Source: Desulfobaculum bizertense DSM 18034 (GTDB taxonomy: Bacteria > Desulfobacterota > Desulfovibrionia > Desulfovibrionales > Desulfovibrionaceae). From it: a DNA stretch of 64,000 nucleotides. The stretch covers positions 42,817-106,816 of the forward strand of contig NZ_FUYA01000002.1 in NCBI RefSeq assembly GCF_900167065.1, written 5' to 3'. This document shows, piece by piece, positions 24,337 through 32,782 of this stretch. A model generated the notes under the pieces. That model did not search any database, had not been told where the DNA came from, and was given only the letters and a program-made list of their open reading frames with translations. The first letter of the stretch is position 1. Every line of letters begins with the position of its first letter. A program made the position numbers and the translations under genes.

Positions 24337-25641
24337 CTACTTGGAGCGTTTTTCGACGCTTCGCGCATGTGCTTCCAGCCCCTCGAGGCGTGCAAGCTGG
24401 GCAATTTTATGCGCATGCGCTTCCGTAAATGCAGGCTGCGCAGCAATAATGCTTGTTTTTTTACAGAAGGTCTGCACCGAAAGCGCTGAGGAGAAACGGG
24501 CTGTCCCAAGCGTCGGGAGGACGTGGTTTGGACCGGCAAAATAGTCACCAACAGGCTCTGGAGTGTGGTGCCCCATGAAGATGGCTCCTGCGTGGCGGAT
24601 GCTGCCAAGTGTTGCCCATGGATCGCTCACGGCAAGCTCAAGGTGTTCAGGTGCAATGCGGTTGACGATGCCTGCACCAGCTTCGAGTGAGTCGCAGACA
24701 ATGATTGCGCCCCAGTCCTTGAGGGATGCAGCGGCAATGTCTTTGCGTGGAAGCTCCTCAAGCTGCTGTGCGAGCTGGGCCTGAACGTTTTCGGCGAGCG
24801 CCTTGTCTGGTGTAATCAGAACTGCGCTGGCCAGACTGTCGTGCTCGGCCTGAGAGAGCATGTCCGCAGCAAGCCATTCAGCAGAGGCTGAGTTATCTGC
24901 AAGAATGGAAATTTCACTGGGACCAGCAATCATGTCGATACCGACTTTGCCCGTGAGTAGCCGCTTTGCCGTGGTTACAAAAATATTGCCGGGTCCTGCG
25001 ATGACATCAACCGGGGCAATGCACTCTGTCCCGTAGACAAGGGCTGCGATGGCCCATGCACTTCCTGTCTTGTAGATTTCCGTAATGCCGAGCAGGTGAG
25101 CCGCGGCCAAAAGTGTCGGGTTGATCGTGCCGTCGGCACGAGGTGGTGTCACGACAGCGATTTCAGAAACACCAGCAACCTGAGCCGGAATGGCATTCAT
25201 GAGCAGGCTGGAGATAAGCGGTGTTTCGCCTCCCTGTCCGCCGGGGACATAGAGACCGACACGTTCAACAGGTGTCACGCGCTGGCCCAGAATCGTGCCG
25301 TCTTCTTTGGTTGTCCACCACGATTTTTCTTTTTGCTGGCTGTGGAAACTGCGGATGTTTTCAGCAGCTTCAGTCAGAATTGCGAGGGTTTCTTCAGAAA
25401 CTTCGGCTAGGGCAGAAGTGATTTCATGATGATGGACACGCAGCTCGCCCGCCGTGAGGGTTTTGCAGTCAAATTTGCGGCAGTACTCTGCAAGAGCTTC
25501 GTCACCGCGTTCCCGAACCGTATCGATAATCTCCTGAACGAGAGCATCGACGTTTTTTCCGGGGTCTTCGCGCCCGGAAAGCCATTCCTGAATGCCGTCG
25601 AACTGTGAGGCATCAGGGCAGGCAATAATGCGGCAGGGCAT
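24337..25641 (-). CDS. hisD: Histidinol dehydrogenase
   Basis: Oxidises histidinol to histidine in two NAD-dependent steps, with zinc. The 434-residue protein has GLYVPGGQGG, VTPPRADG, DVIAGPGNIFVTTAKR and GIDMIAGPSEISILAD; the zinc-binding Gln/His of ADMLSQAEHDSLASA (QAEHD) and the C-terminal histidine of IRHAGAIFMGHHTPEPVGDY are present. Start ATG 25641 has AAGGAG upstream; the frame is open for 65 more codons without homology. No other his gene is nearby. Confidence 0.96.
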   Translation of the reverse strand: MPCRIIACPDASQFDGIQEWLSGREDPGKNVDALVQEIIDTVRERGDEALAEYCRKFDCKTLTAGELRVHHHEITSALAEVSEETLAILTEAAENIRSFHSQQKEKSWWTTKEDGTILGQRVTPVERVGLYVPGGQGGETPLISSLLMNAIPAQVAGVSEIAVVTPPRADGTINPTLLAAAHLLGITEIYKTGSAWAIAALVYGTECIAPVDVIAGPGNIFVTTAKRLLTGKVGIDMIAGPSEISILADNSASAEWLAADMLSQAEHDSLASAVLITPDKALAENVQAQLAQQLEELPRKDIAAASLKDWGAIIVCDSLEAGAGIVNRIAPEHLELAVSDPWATLGSIRHAGAIFMGHHTPEPVGDYFAGPNHVLPTLGTARFSSALSVQTFCKKTSIIAAQPAFTEAHAHKIAQLARLEGLEAHARSVEKRSK

Positions 25642-25813
25642 GTGCGTCTCCTTAGAATGTTGAATGTGTGCGCAAAACCATACTGTTGGATGCGCAGAAA
25701 AACCTTGTAGGAGAACAGGTATAGAAAAGAGTTGCAGAAAAGTCGAGCGGTCATGGAGTGGGTTGTGGAGATGGGTAGAGGGATTTGGGTAATGTTCTTG
25801 AGCCCATCGCAAT

Positions 25814-25844
25814 AAAAAGGGCCGGAGCTTGCGCACTCCGGCCC
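25814..25844 (-). terminator. Terminator of porin gene 1
   Basis: On the minus strand, GGGCCGGAG and CTCCGGCCC enclose a TGCGCAAG loop and precede TTTTTATT. The same stem-loop type follows all four porins. Confidence 0.92.
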
Positions 25845-25874
25845 GGATTGGCGTGGAGAAATTCGGGACTGACC

Positions 25875-27287
25875 CTAGAAGTCGTACTTCAGGTAGAAAG
25901 CAGCCTTGAATGCGTCGTCGTCGGCGTCTTCAAGGTCGGAACCCTTCCAGGTGTCAGAGTCACGATCCATGTAGATGTAACCCAGCTCTGCGATAGCAGC
26001 GAGGTTTTCATAGATCATGTACTGAGTGTCAAAGTTGACTTCCACGAAGGAGTCTTCATCAGAAAGAACTGCGCCCAGATCAAAGGGATCTGTGCCAGCA
26101 GTAACTGCATCTTCAATAGCTTCGCTATCAGAGGTGCCCTGACCGTAAACAACGATCAGTTTGTGAGTAAGGTCTTCGATGAAGGTGAAGTCAGCAAGGT
26201 ATGCACCAATGGCCCACATGTCGTAACGTGCGGTGCCAAGAGCGGAATCAAAGCCGCCAGTAACGGCGCCAGAGAAACCAAAGGTGGTCAAGCCAAAGCC
26301 AGAGTCGTTCAGGACAGGCATGGCTTCGGAACCATTGTCGAGATCATCGTCTTCACCAGAGCCGTACATACCCATGAGACCAAAGGTACCCCAGCTCACC
26401 TTGTATTCGATACCGAGGTCTGCGAACCAACCGGAGCGGTCGTTTTCAGACTCGTCAGCATCAACAGAACCGTAGATGAAATCACCCTTGATCACGATAG
26501 GATCGAGGACGGAAACATCAAAGTTCAGGCCGGTCCACCAAACATACATGTCGTCGTCTGCACGGTAGTTCGGGCCAAGAGGTGCCAGGCCGTTGAAGGC
26601 AAAGATATCTTCTTCAGCAGTGCTGTTTGCAGGGCTCGGGAACTGACGTTCATACATGTCGTTCCATGCATTGTGGCCGAGGAAGCTGAAGATACCGTAA
26701 GGAGTCACGCTCCAGCCGTCGCCCATGAAGTCGAGGCTAAGAGTGATGAGATCCATGGAATCGTCGGGACGAAGTTTGTTTTCGTCGTCAGCGAGGTTGT
26801 CATATGCGCGGACCCAACCCAGAGAGGCGGAGAACCAGTCTGTGAAGGGAGCGTTCATGATGATGCCAGCAGCGTCGTCATCAAAGATGGGGGATCCATA
26901 AGCGCCCTTCCATGCGACAGGCTGCAGACCAACGCGAACGGAAACAGGGGTGTGAGGAATAACAAAGTTGGTGTAGGCGTGCTTTACGAGAACGCTCAGA
27001 CCGTCAGTACCGAGGTCGCCACCTTCGTCAACATTACCCCACTGGGAGTTGATTTCAAAACCAAGAACTGCGTTCAGGGCTTCGGAAGAGATGTAGTCAA
27101 AGTACACGCGGATACGCTGATCAGCGCGGAACTCGTTTTCGCTGTTGTCCTTAGAGAAGTCAGCATTGTCCAGCCACGTTACGTGGTGAACAAACTGGCC
27201 TTTCATCTGGACTTCTTTAGCAGCTGACATGCTGGCAAGACCCAGCACGAACATGGCTACCAAAGCCAGAGTCATAAAACGTTTCAT
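25875..27287 (-). CDS. Outer-membrane homotrimeric porin 1 (Desulfovibrio type)
   Basis: The 470-residue beta-barrel precursor has a signal peptide (residues 1-23, cleavage before KEVQMKG). It shares with the next three genes the blocks RIRVYFDYISSEALNAVLGF, VKHAYTNFVIP, VRVGLQPVAWKGAYGSPIFD and a final YLKYDF whose terminal phenylalanine is the outer-membrane assembly signal. Clusters of acidic residues (DDDAAG, GSGEDDDLDNGSEA) suggest loops that bind cations. It is the longest of four tandem paralogues. AAGGA lies before the start, and the leader (27288-27534) is AT-rich. Confidence 0.9.
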   Translation of the reverse strand: MKRFMTLALVAMFVLGLASMSAAKEVQMKGQFVHHVTWLDNADFSKDNSENEFRADQRIRVYFDYISSEALNAVLGFEINSQWGNVDEGGDLGTDGLSVLVKHAYTNFVIPHTPVSVRVGLQPVAWKGAYGSPIFDDDAAGIIMNAPFTDWFSASLGWVRAYDNLADDENKLRPDDSMDLITLSLDFMGDGWSVTPYGIFSFLGHNAWNDMYERQFPSPANSTAEEDIFAFNGLAPLGPNYRADDDMYVWWTGLNFDVSVLDPIVIKGDFIYGSVDADESENDRSGWFADLGIEYKVSWGTFGLMGMYGSGEDDDLDNGSEAMPVLNDSGFGLTTFGFSGAVTGGFDSALGTARYDMWAIGAYLADFTFIEDLTHKLIVVYGQGTSDSEAIEDAVTAGTDPFDLGAVLSDEDSFVEVNFDTQYMIYENLAAIAELGYIYMDRDSDTWKGSDLEDADDDAFKAAFYLKYDF

Positions 27288-27534
27288 GAGAAAATCCTTC
27301 TTTGTTTTGCAGTTAAAGGAACTTCAACCACGCCAAAAGCTCACAATAAGCGAACTTTGAAAGAAGAATATATGTATTTAAGGTTTAAAACAAGTATTTA
27401 TAAATATTTTGTATGAACTTTTCTATTTATCTTGTGTGGTGGGGGTATTTTCTTGTTCTGTAAAGTTATTTACTTAGTGCAAATTACAGTAATAAACCGG
27501 AGTAAGTGTGGGGCAAAAGAGGGAAAAAGAGCAG
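27288..27534. promoter_or_regulatory. AT-rich upstream region of porin gene 1
   Basis: A gene-free stretch with long A/T tracts, as expected for a strong promoter region. No unambiguous -35/-10 pair can be picked out by eye. Confidence 0.4.
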
Positions 27535-27566
27535 AAAAAAGGCCGGAGTTTGCGCACTCCGGCCTT
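27535..27566 (-). terminator. Terminator of porin gene 2
   Basis: On the minus strand, GGCCGGAG-TGCGCAAA-CTCCGGCC is followed by six T. Confidence 0.93.
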
Positions 27567-27596
27567 TGTAATGGCATTGGTTTTTTTCAGAAAGAC

Positions 27597-28961
27597 CTAG
27601 AAGTCGTACTTCAGGTAGAAAGCAGCCTTGAGAGCGTCGTCGTCGGCGTCTTCGCGGTCAGTGCCCTTCCATGTGTCTTCGTCACGATCCATGTTGATGT
27701 AACCAAGCTCAACGATAGCAGCGAGGTTTTCGTAGATCATGTAGGTGGTGTCGAAGTTGACTTCGATGAAGGAATCTTCATCAGTCAGGGTCGGAGCGAA
27801 GTCGTTGTTGTAGTTAGCAGCATCGATAGCTTCGCTGTCGGTAGTACCCTGACCATAAACAACGATCAGTTTGTGGCTGAGGTCTTCGACGAAGGACAGG
27901 TCGAGCAGGTAAGCACCAATGGCCCACATGTCGTAGCGTGCTGCGCCGAGGAAACCGTCCTGGCCACCGGTGGTTGCACCGGAGAAACCAAAATGGGTCA
28001 GGCCAAAGCCGGAGTCGTTCAGGACAGGCATAGCTTCGGAGCCGTCGTCGAGGTCATCGTCGTCGCCGGAACCATACAAGCCCATGATGCCGAGAGTTGC
28101 AAAGCTGAATTTGTATTCAACACCGAGGTCTGCAAACCAGCCAGAGCGATCATTCTCTTCCTGGTCGGCACGGACGGTGCCGTAGATCACATCACCCTTG
28201 AAGGTGAAAGGATCGAGCATGGAAACCTCAAAGTTGAGGCCGCCCCACCAGACATCAAGGTTGTCAGTAGCGTTGACAGGTGTCATGGAGCCAACACCCT
28301 TAATGGTGTCGGTAGACGAGAAAGCAGAGTCGCCAGTGAGGTCCATAAGATCTTCACCGAGAGCGGAGTAAATGACGTAAGGAGTTACAGCAAAGCCGTC
28401 ACCCTTGATGGGCAGCAGTGCGGTAAAGATATCCATGTCGTCATTAGGCTTTCTGTCACTAATGTTGACGTCGTCATAGCCACGGACCCAGCCGAGGGTG
28501 ATGGCAACGTTATCAGTGATGGGAGAAGAAACGAGGATGCCAGCAGCATCGTCGTCAAAGATCGGGGAACCGTAAGCACCGGGCCATGCGACCGGCTGGA
28601 GACCAACACGGACGTTAACCGGAGTGCTCGGCACAACAAAATTGGTGTAAGCGTGCTTGACCAGAACGGTGTTGCCGTCTGTGCCAAGATCGCCACCTTC
28701 GTCAATGTTACCCCATTCGGAGTTGATTTCGAAACCAAGAACAGCGTTCAGGGTTTCAGAAGCAACGTAGTCGAAGTACACGCGGACACGCTGGTCAGCA
28801 GTGAAGTCGTCTTCTGCGTTGTCATCCTGGAAATCTGCATTGTCAATCCAGGTCAGGTTGTGAACGAACTGGCCTTTCATCTGAACTTCCTTAGCGGAAG
28901 CGAATCCAGCCAGTCCCATCACGAAAGCAGCGACCAAAGCGAGGGTCAGAATGCGTTTCAT
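27597..28961 (-). CDS. Outer-membrane homotrimeric porin 2
   Basis: The 454-residue paralogue of porin 1 has the same signal peptide type (MKRILTLALVAAFVMGLAGF, cleavage before KEVQMKG), VRVYFDYVASETLNAVLGFE, VNVRVGLQPVAWPGAYG and a C-terminal YLKYDF. The central stretch (about residues 195-250) differs most from the other copies, which is where surface loops are expected. Start 28961 is chosen because AAGGATC precedes it; the frame continues 35 codons upstream without signal-peptide character. Separate leader and terminator suggest an independent transcript. Confidence 0.9.
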   Translation of the reverse strand: MKRILTLALVAAFVMGLAGFASAKEVQMKGQFVHNLTWIDNADFQDDNAEDDFTADQRVRVYFDYVASETLNAVLGFEINSEWGNIDEGGDLGTDGNTVLVKHAYTNFVVPSTPVNVRVGLQPVAWPGAYGSPIFDDDAAGILVSSPITDNVAITLGWVRGYDDVNISDRKPNDDMDIFTALLPIKGDGFAVTPYVIYSALGEDLMDLTGDSAFSSTDTIKGVGSMTPVNATDNLDVWWGGLNFEVSMLDPFTFKGDVIYGTVRADQEENDRSGWFADLGVEYKFSFATLGIMGLYGSGDDDDLDDGSEAMPVLNDSGFGLTHFGFSGATTGGQDGFLGAARYDMWAIGAYLLDLSFVEDLSHKLIVVYGQGTTDSEAIDAANYNNDFAPTLTDEDSFIEVNFDTTYMIYENLAAIVELGYINMDRDEDTWKGTDREDADDDALKAAFYLKYDF

Positions 28962-29254
28962 TTTGAGATCCTTGAGAGTTTTGCGTGAATGAACTCTGAG
29001 AAAGAACCAACGCCATGTCTCTGTAGGAGACACTGTGTGCGTATAACGAAAAAATGTATGTTTCAAGTGGTATAGCTATATTTCATATAGAAAAGTACAA
29101 AAAATTATACGGTTAAAAAAAATAAACAATACAATATCCTTACGCGGCAGGTCTTGTTGTAAATGTGAGGAAAAACAGAAGATAAAAGATTTTTTTGAAT
29201 CAAGGGAAGCTGTGTCAGGATTTTTTTGGCGCTGAGCGACTTTTCAGAGAGCAC
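28962..29254. promoter_or_regulatory. AT-rich upstream region of porin gene 2
   Basis: About 290 bases without a gene. They contain a small hairpin (TGTCTCTGTAGGAGACA near 29014-29030) in the leader, then A/T tracts likely to be an UP-element region. Confidence 0.4.
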
Positions 29255-29284
29255 AAAAAAGGCCGGGGTTTGCGCACCCCGGCC
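29255..29284 (-). terminator. Terminator of porin gene 3
   Basis: On the minus strand, GGCCGGGG-TGCGCAAA-CCCCGGCC is followed by six T. Confidence 0.93.
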
Positions 29285-29315
29285 TGTATTGGCGTCGGAT
29301 TATGAAAAGAAATCT

Positions 29316-30662
29316 TTAGAAGTTGTACTTCAGGTAGAAAGCAGCCTTGTATGCATCTTCTGCATCGTCGAGGTCGCTTGCCTTCCAGGTGTCGTCGTCA
29401 CGATCCATGTGGATGTAGCCGAGTTCTACGATAGCAGCGAGGTTCTCGTAGATCTGGTAGGTGGAGTCGAAGTTCACTTCGATGAAGGAGTCTTCGTCGG
29501 TCAGGACTGGAGCAAAGTCATTGCCGCTTACGTCGGTACCTTCAACAGCTTCGCTGTCGGTGGTGCCCTGGCCGTAAACAACGATGAACTTGTGGCTCAG
29601 GTCTTCAACAAAGGAGAAATCAGCGAGGTATGCGCCGATTGCCCACATGTCGTAGCGAGCAGAGCCAAGCAGGGAGTCGGCACCGGTGCCAGTAGCGCCG
29701 GAGAAGCCGAAGGAGGTCAGGCTGAAGCCAGAGTCGTTCAGGACCGGCATAGCTTCGGAACCGTCGGAGATGTCGTCGTCGTCACCAGTACCGTACAGTG
29801 CAGCAACACCGAGGGTACCAAAGCCGAGCTTGTACTCAACGCCGAGATCAGCAAACCAACCGGAGCGGTCGTTTTTGTCTTCGTCAGCAGCAACAGCACC
29901 GTAGATCACGTCACCCTTAATGGTGAAGGGATCAAACATGGTGACTTCGTAGTTGATGCCAGCCCAGTATACGTCTGCATTCTCTTCTGCGTCGATAGCA
30001 CCGATGGTAGCGAGACCAGCAGCTGTATCGTGAGCGTAGAACTCAGAATTGCTTTCGAGAGCGTTCTGGCCAAGTGCGCCGTAGACAGCGTAAGGGGTCA
30101 CGGCAAAGCCTTCACCCTGAATGTCAGCAGCGAGAGTGAACAGATCGAAGTCTGCATCGTTCTTGTCGCCATTAGCATTGTCAAATGCACGAATCCAAGC
30201 AGCGCTCAGAGCAACAGCGTCGTTGATAGGAGCGTTGATGACGATGCCAGCAGCGTCGTCGTCAAAGATCGGGGAGCCATATGCGCCTTTGTAGGCGAAA
30301 GGCTGGAGACCAGCGCGGACAGCAACTTCGGTTCCAGGAACAACAAAGTTGGTGTATGCGTGCTTAACCTTAACGTTGTCGCCATCGGTGCCAAGCTGTG
30401 CGCCTTTCTGGCCCCAGGAGTGGGAGATTTCAAGACCGAGAACTGCGTTGAGGGTCTCGGAAGCAACATAGTCAAAGTAGACGCGGACGCGCTGCTTTGC
30501 GGTGAAGTCATCTTCGCCGTCATCAGCCTTAAAGTTGTGGTTGTCGGACCACTGCAGAGATTCGATGAACTCTGCCTTCATGTTCACTTCCTTAGCGGAA
30601 GCGAAGCCGGCCATGCTGAGCACGTATGCTGCAACGAGAGCCAGAGTAATAATGCGTTTCAT
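29316..30662 (-). CDS. Outer-membrane homotrimeric porin 3
   Basis: The 448-residue porin precursor has signal peptide MKRIITLALVAAYVLSMAGF, cleavage before KEVNMKAEF, then VRVYFDYVASETLNAVLGLE, VKHAYTNFVVPGTEVAVRAG and terminal YLKYNF. Porins 3 and 4 are closer to each other (shared SHSWGQ/NHTWGQ and GQKGAQLGTDG/GQEGAQLGTDG region, APINDA/APINEA loop) than to 1 and 2. AAGGATTC precedes the start at 30662. The leader has a stem formed by TCCGAC and GTCGGA around 30708-30735. Confidence 0.9.
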   Translation of the reverse strand: MKRIITLALVAAYVLSMAGFASAKEVNMKAEFIESLQWSDNHNFKADDGEDDFTAKQRVRVYFDYVASETLNAVLGLEISHSWGQKGAQLGTDGDNVKVKHAYTNFVVPGTEVAVRAGLQPFAYKGAYGSPIFDDDAAGIVINAPINDAVALSAAWIRAFDNANGDKNDADFDLFTLAADIQGEGFAVTPYAVYGALGQNALESNSEFYAHDTAAGLATIGAIDAEENADVYWAGINYEVTMFDPFTIKGDVIYGAVAADEDKNDRSGWFADLGVEYKLGFGTLGVAALYGTGDDDDISDGSEAMPVLNDSGFSLTSFGFSGATGTGADSLLGSARYDMWAIGAYLADFSFVEDLSHKFIVVYGQGTTDSEAVEGTDVSGNDFAPVLTDEDSFIEVNFDSTYQIYENLAAIVELGYIHMDRDDDTWKASDLDDAEDAYKAAFYLKYNF

Positions 30663-31047
30663 TTTAGAATCCTTCTTTGTTTTGCGAAAAAGAGGTCTTT
30701 TCAGGCCTCCGACGCCTGTCCCCATTGGGAACACTGTCGGACTATATTGGTTTTTCGCAGATTTCAAGGGGATTTCGTCTGGAAATGAAAAAAAGTATAA
30801 AAATTTTTACCGTAAAATATTTTATACTTGAATTTCGGTGTATATTTATCGATAGGACGAAATGATTAAGATAGTTATCTATTTTTAAAAAAATAATTTC
30901 ATACCAAATTATTCTAAAAGAAATGGAAGCGTGCTGTTTTATTTTATGCTTTGTTTTACAAAAATGTACAAAGAATAGAAAGAAAGGCTATGCGGAAAAG
31001 GGTACTTTATGTGGAGACTGCCGGATGCTGGACTGGATTTTGGGCAT
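30663..31047. promoter_or_regulatory. AT-rich upstream region of porin gene 3
   Basis: This 385-base spacer contains the leader stem near 30708-30735 and then very AT-rich sequence to about 30990 with no plausible ORF. It probably holds the promoter. Confidence 0.4.
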
Positions 31048-31078
31048 AAAAAAGGCCGGGGCTTGCGCACCCCGGCCT
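31048..31078 (-). terminator. Terminator of porin gene 4
   Basis: On the minus strand, GGCCGGGG-TGCGCAAG-CCCCGGCC is followed by T. Confidence 0.92.
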
Positions 31079-31106
31079 GAAATGGCGTCGGAAAACTGTT
31101 TTCTAC

Positions 31107-32393
31107 TTAGAAGCTGTACTTCAGGTAGAAAGCAGCCTTAGCAGCGTCGTCGTCAGAGCCGTTGTCCTTGTCCATGTAGATGTAACCAAGTTCAACAACT
31201 GCAGCGAGGTTCTCGTAGATCTGGTAGTTGGAGTCGAAGTTCACTTCCAGGAAGGTGTCATCATCGGTGACAGCGCTGTAGGAAGCGTCCTCGGAGGTAC
31301 CAGTACCGTAGAGAGCGATCACTTTGTGGGACAGGCCTTCAACGAAGGACAGGTCGGTGATGTAAAGACCAGCAGCAGCGATGTCGTAGCTAGCTCCACC
31401 GGAAAGGATGGAGTCAGTACCGGTCCACTGTCCGCCGGTGAAACCGAAGGAAGTCAGGCCAAAGCCGGAGTCGTTCAGGACAGGCATAGCCTCGGAGCCG
31501 TTGTCAGCGTCGTCGTCGTTGCCGGAACCGTATACACCAACAACACCAACGGTACCAAAGCCAGCCTTGTACTCAACGCCAAGGTCAGCAAAGTAACCGG
31601 AACGGTCGTTGTTGTCTTCGTCAGCAGCAACTGCGCCGTAGATCACGTCACCCTTGATGGTGATGGGATCGAGGACAGTCACTTCGAAGTTCACGCCAGC
31701 CCAGTATGCACGAGCGTCTTTGTCAGTAGCGGTTGCGCCGTTAGCGAGGAGGCCGTCAGCAGCCATGATGTCGCGGTCAGCAGCCATAGCGTTAAGAGCA
31801 CCTTCACCGATAGCAGCGAATGCACCGTAAGGAGTGACATTGAAGCCTTCGCCCTGGACAGGAGCTGCCAGAGTGAAGAGGTCAACGTCGCCAGCCTGTG
31901 CGGACAGGTTGTCGTATGCACGAACCCATGCAGCGGACAGGGAGAGAGCTTCGTTGATAGGAGCGTTAACAACAACACCAGCAGCGTCGTCGTCAAAGAT
32001 CGGGGAGCCGTAAGCGCCCTTGAATGCGAAAGGCTGGAGGCCAACGCGAACAGCAACTTCAGTTCCAGGAACAACGAAGTTGGTGTATGCGTGCTTCACA
32101 ACAACTTTGTTGCCGTCGGTGCCCAGCTGAGCGCCTTCCTGGCCCCAGGTGTGGTTCATCTCAAGACCGAGAACTGCGTTCACGGACTCGGAAGCAACGT
32201 AGTCAAAGTATACGCGCATACGCTGCTTAGCGGAGAAGTCTTCTTCTGCGTTGTCGTCAGCGAAATCGGTGTTGTTGATAAAGGAAACACCGGTGGTCAT
32301 CTGAGCCTTCATCTTCACTTCCTTAGCGGAAGCAAAGCCTGCCATGCTCAGGACAAAAGCGGCTACGAGAGCCAGAGTGATAATACGTTTCAT
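31107..32393 (-). CDS. Outer-membrane homotrimeric porin 4
   Basis: The 428-residue shortest paralogue has signal peptide MKRIITLALVAAFVLSMAGF with cleavage before KEVKMKAQ, the VYFDYVASESVNAVLGLEMN and VRVGLQPFAFKGAYGSPIFD blocks, and a terminal YLKYSF. It is the first of the four in the direction of transcription. On the minus strand a candidate promoter TTGTAT-17-TATCGA lies about 100 bases upstream, with a leader hairpin GAACCTG/CAGGTTC (32454-32473). Confidence 0.9.
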   Translation of the reverse strand: MKRIITLALVAAFVLSMAGFASAKEVKMKAQMTTGVSFINNTDFADDNAEEDFSAKQRMRVYFDYVASESVNAVLGLEMNHTWGQEGAQLGTDGNKVVVKHAYTNFVVPGTEVAVRVGLQPFAFKGAYGSPIFDDDAAGVVVNAPINEALSLSAAWVRAYDNLSAQAGDVDLFTLAAPVQGEGFNVTPYGAFAAIGEGALNAMAADRDIMAADGLLANGATATDKDARAYWAGVNFEVTVLDPITIKGDVIYGAVAADEDNNDRSGYFADLGVEYKAGFGTVGVVGVYGSGNDDDADNGSEAMPVLNDSGFGLTSFGFTGGQWTGTDSILSGGASYDIAAAGLYITDLSFVEGLSHKVIALYGTGTSEDASYSAVTDDDTFLEVNFDSNYQIYENLAAVVELGYIYMDKDNGSDDDAAKAAFYLKYSF

Positions 32394-32782
32394 CGTAAGA
32401 TCCTTCTTTGTCTTGCTTAGTGATCAGAAAAGTAAAAAAGCTACCGACGCCGTGAACCTGTTGCGCCAGGTTCAGAACTGCTCGATACGTAGTTTTATCT
32501 GTTGATACAAGGGGTTTGGAGATAGAAAGGGCGTACTTTTGCAGAGAAAAGTGATATGGGAAAATATATATTCAAATTGGAATCATTCCATATGAAATGA
32601 ATTTAAAATGCATAATTTCAGTTAGTTAAGTTGCAAATATCAGTTGTTTTAAATGGATGTCTTTTTCTTTCGTTTTGAGCGGTAAAAAAATTTAAACTTT
32701 TTTTGTGATAAACCGTGATTCGTCAAAAAAATGTGCTTTTGGCGAACGAGACATTCTTTCCTGCCTCGTGTAAAAAACAGAT
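32394..32782. promoter_or_regulatory. Divergent promoter region of porin 4 and uvrC
   Basis: A strongly AT-rich, gene-free spacer. On the minus side it has the hairpin GAACCTGTTGCGCCAGGTTC (32454-32473) and a TTGTAT-17-TATCGA promoter candidate. On the uvrC side no clear hexamers or ribosome site are visible. Confidence 0.45.

Noticed and set aside
25785-32420. Long plus-strand reading frames opposite all four porins (up to 520 codons)
   Set aside because: They are mirror frames produced by the codon bias of the porin genes. They lack ribosome sites, and the minus strand has signal peptides and barrel motifs.
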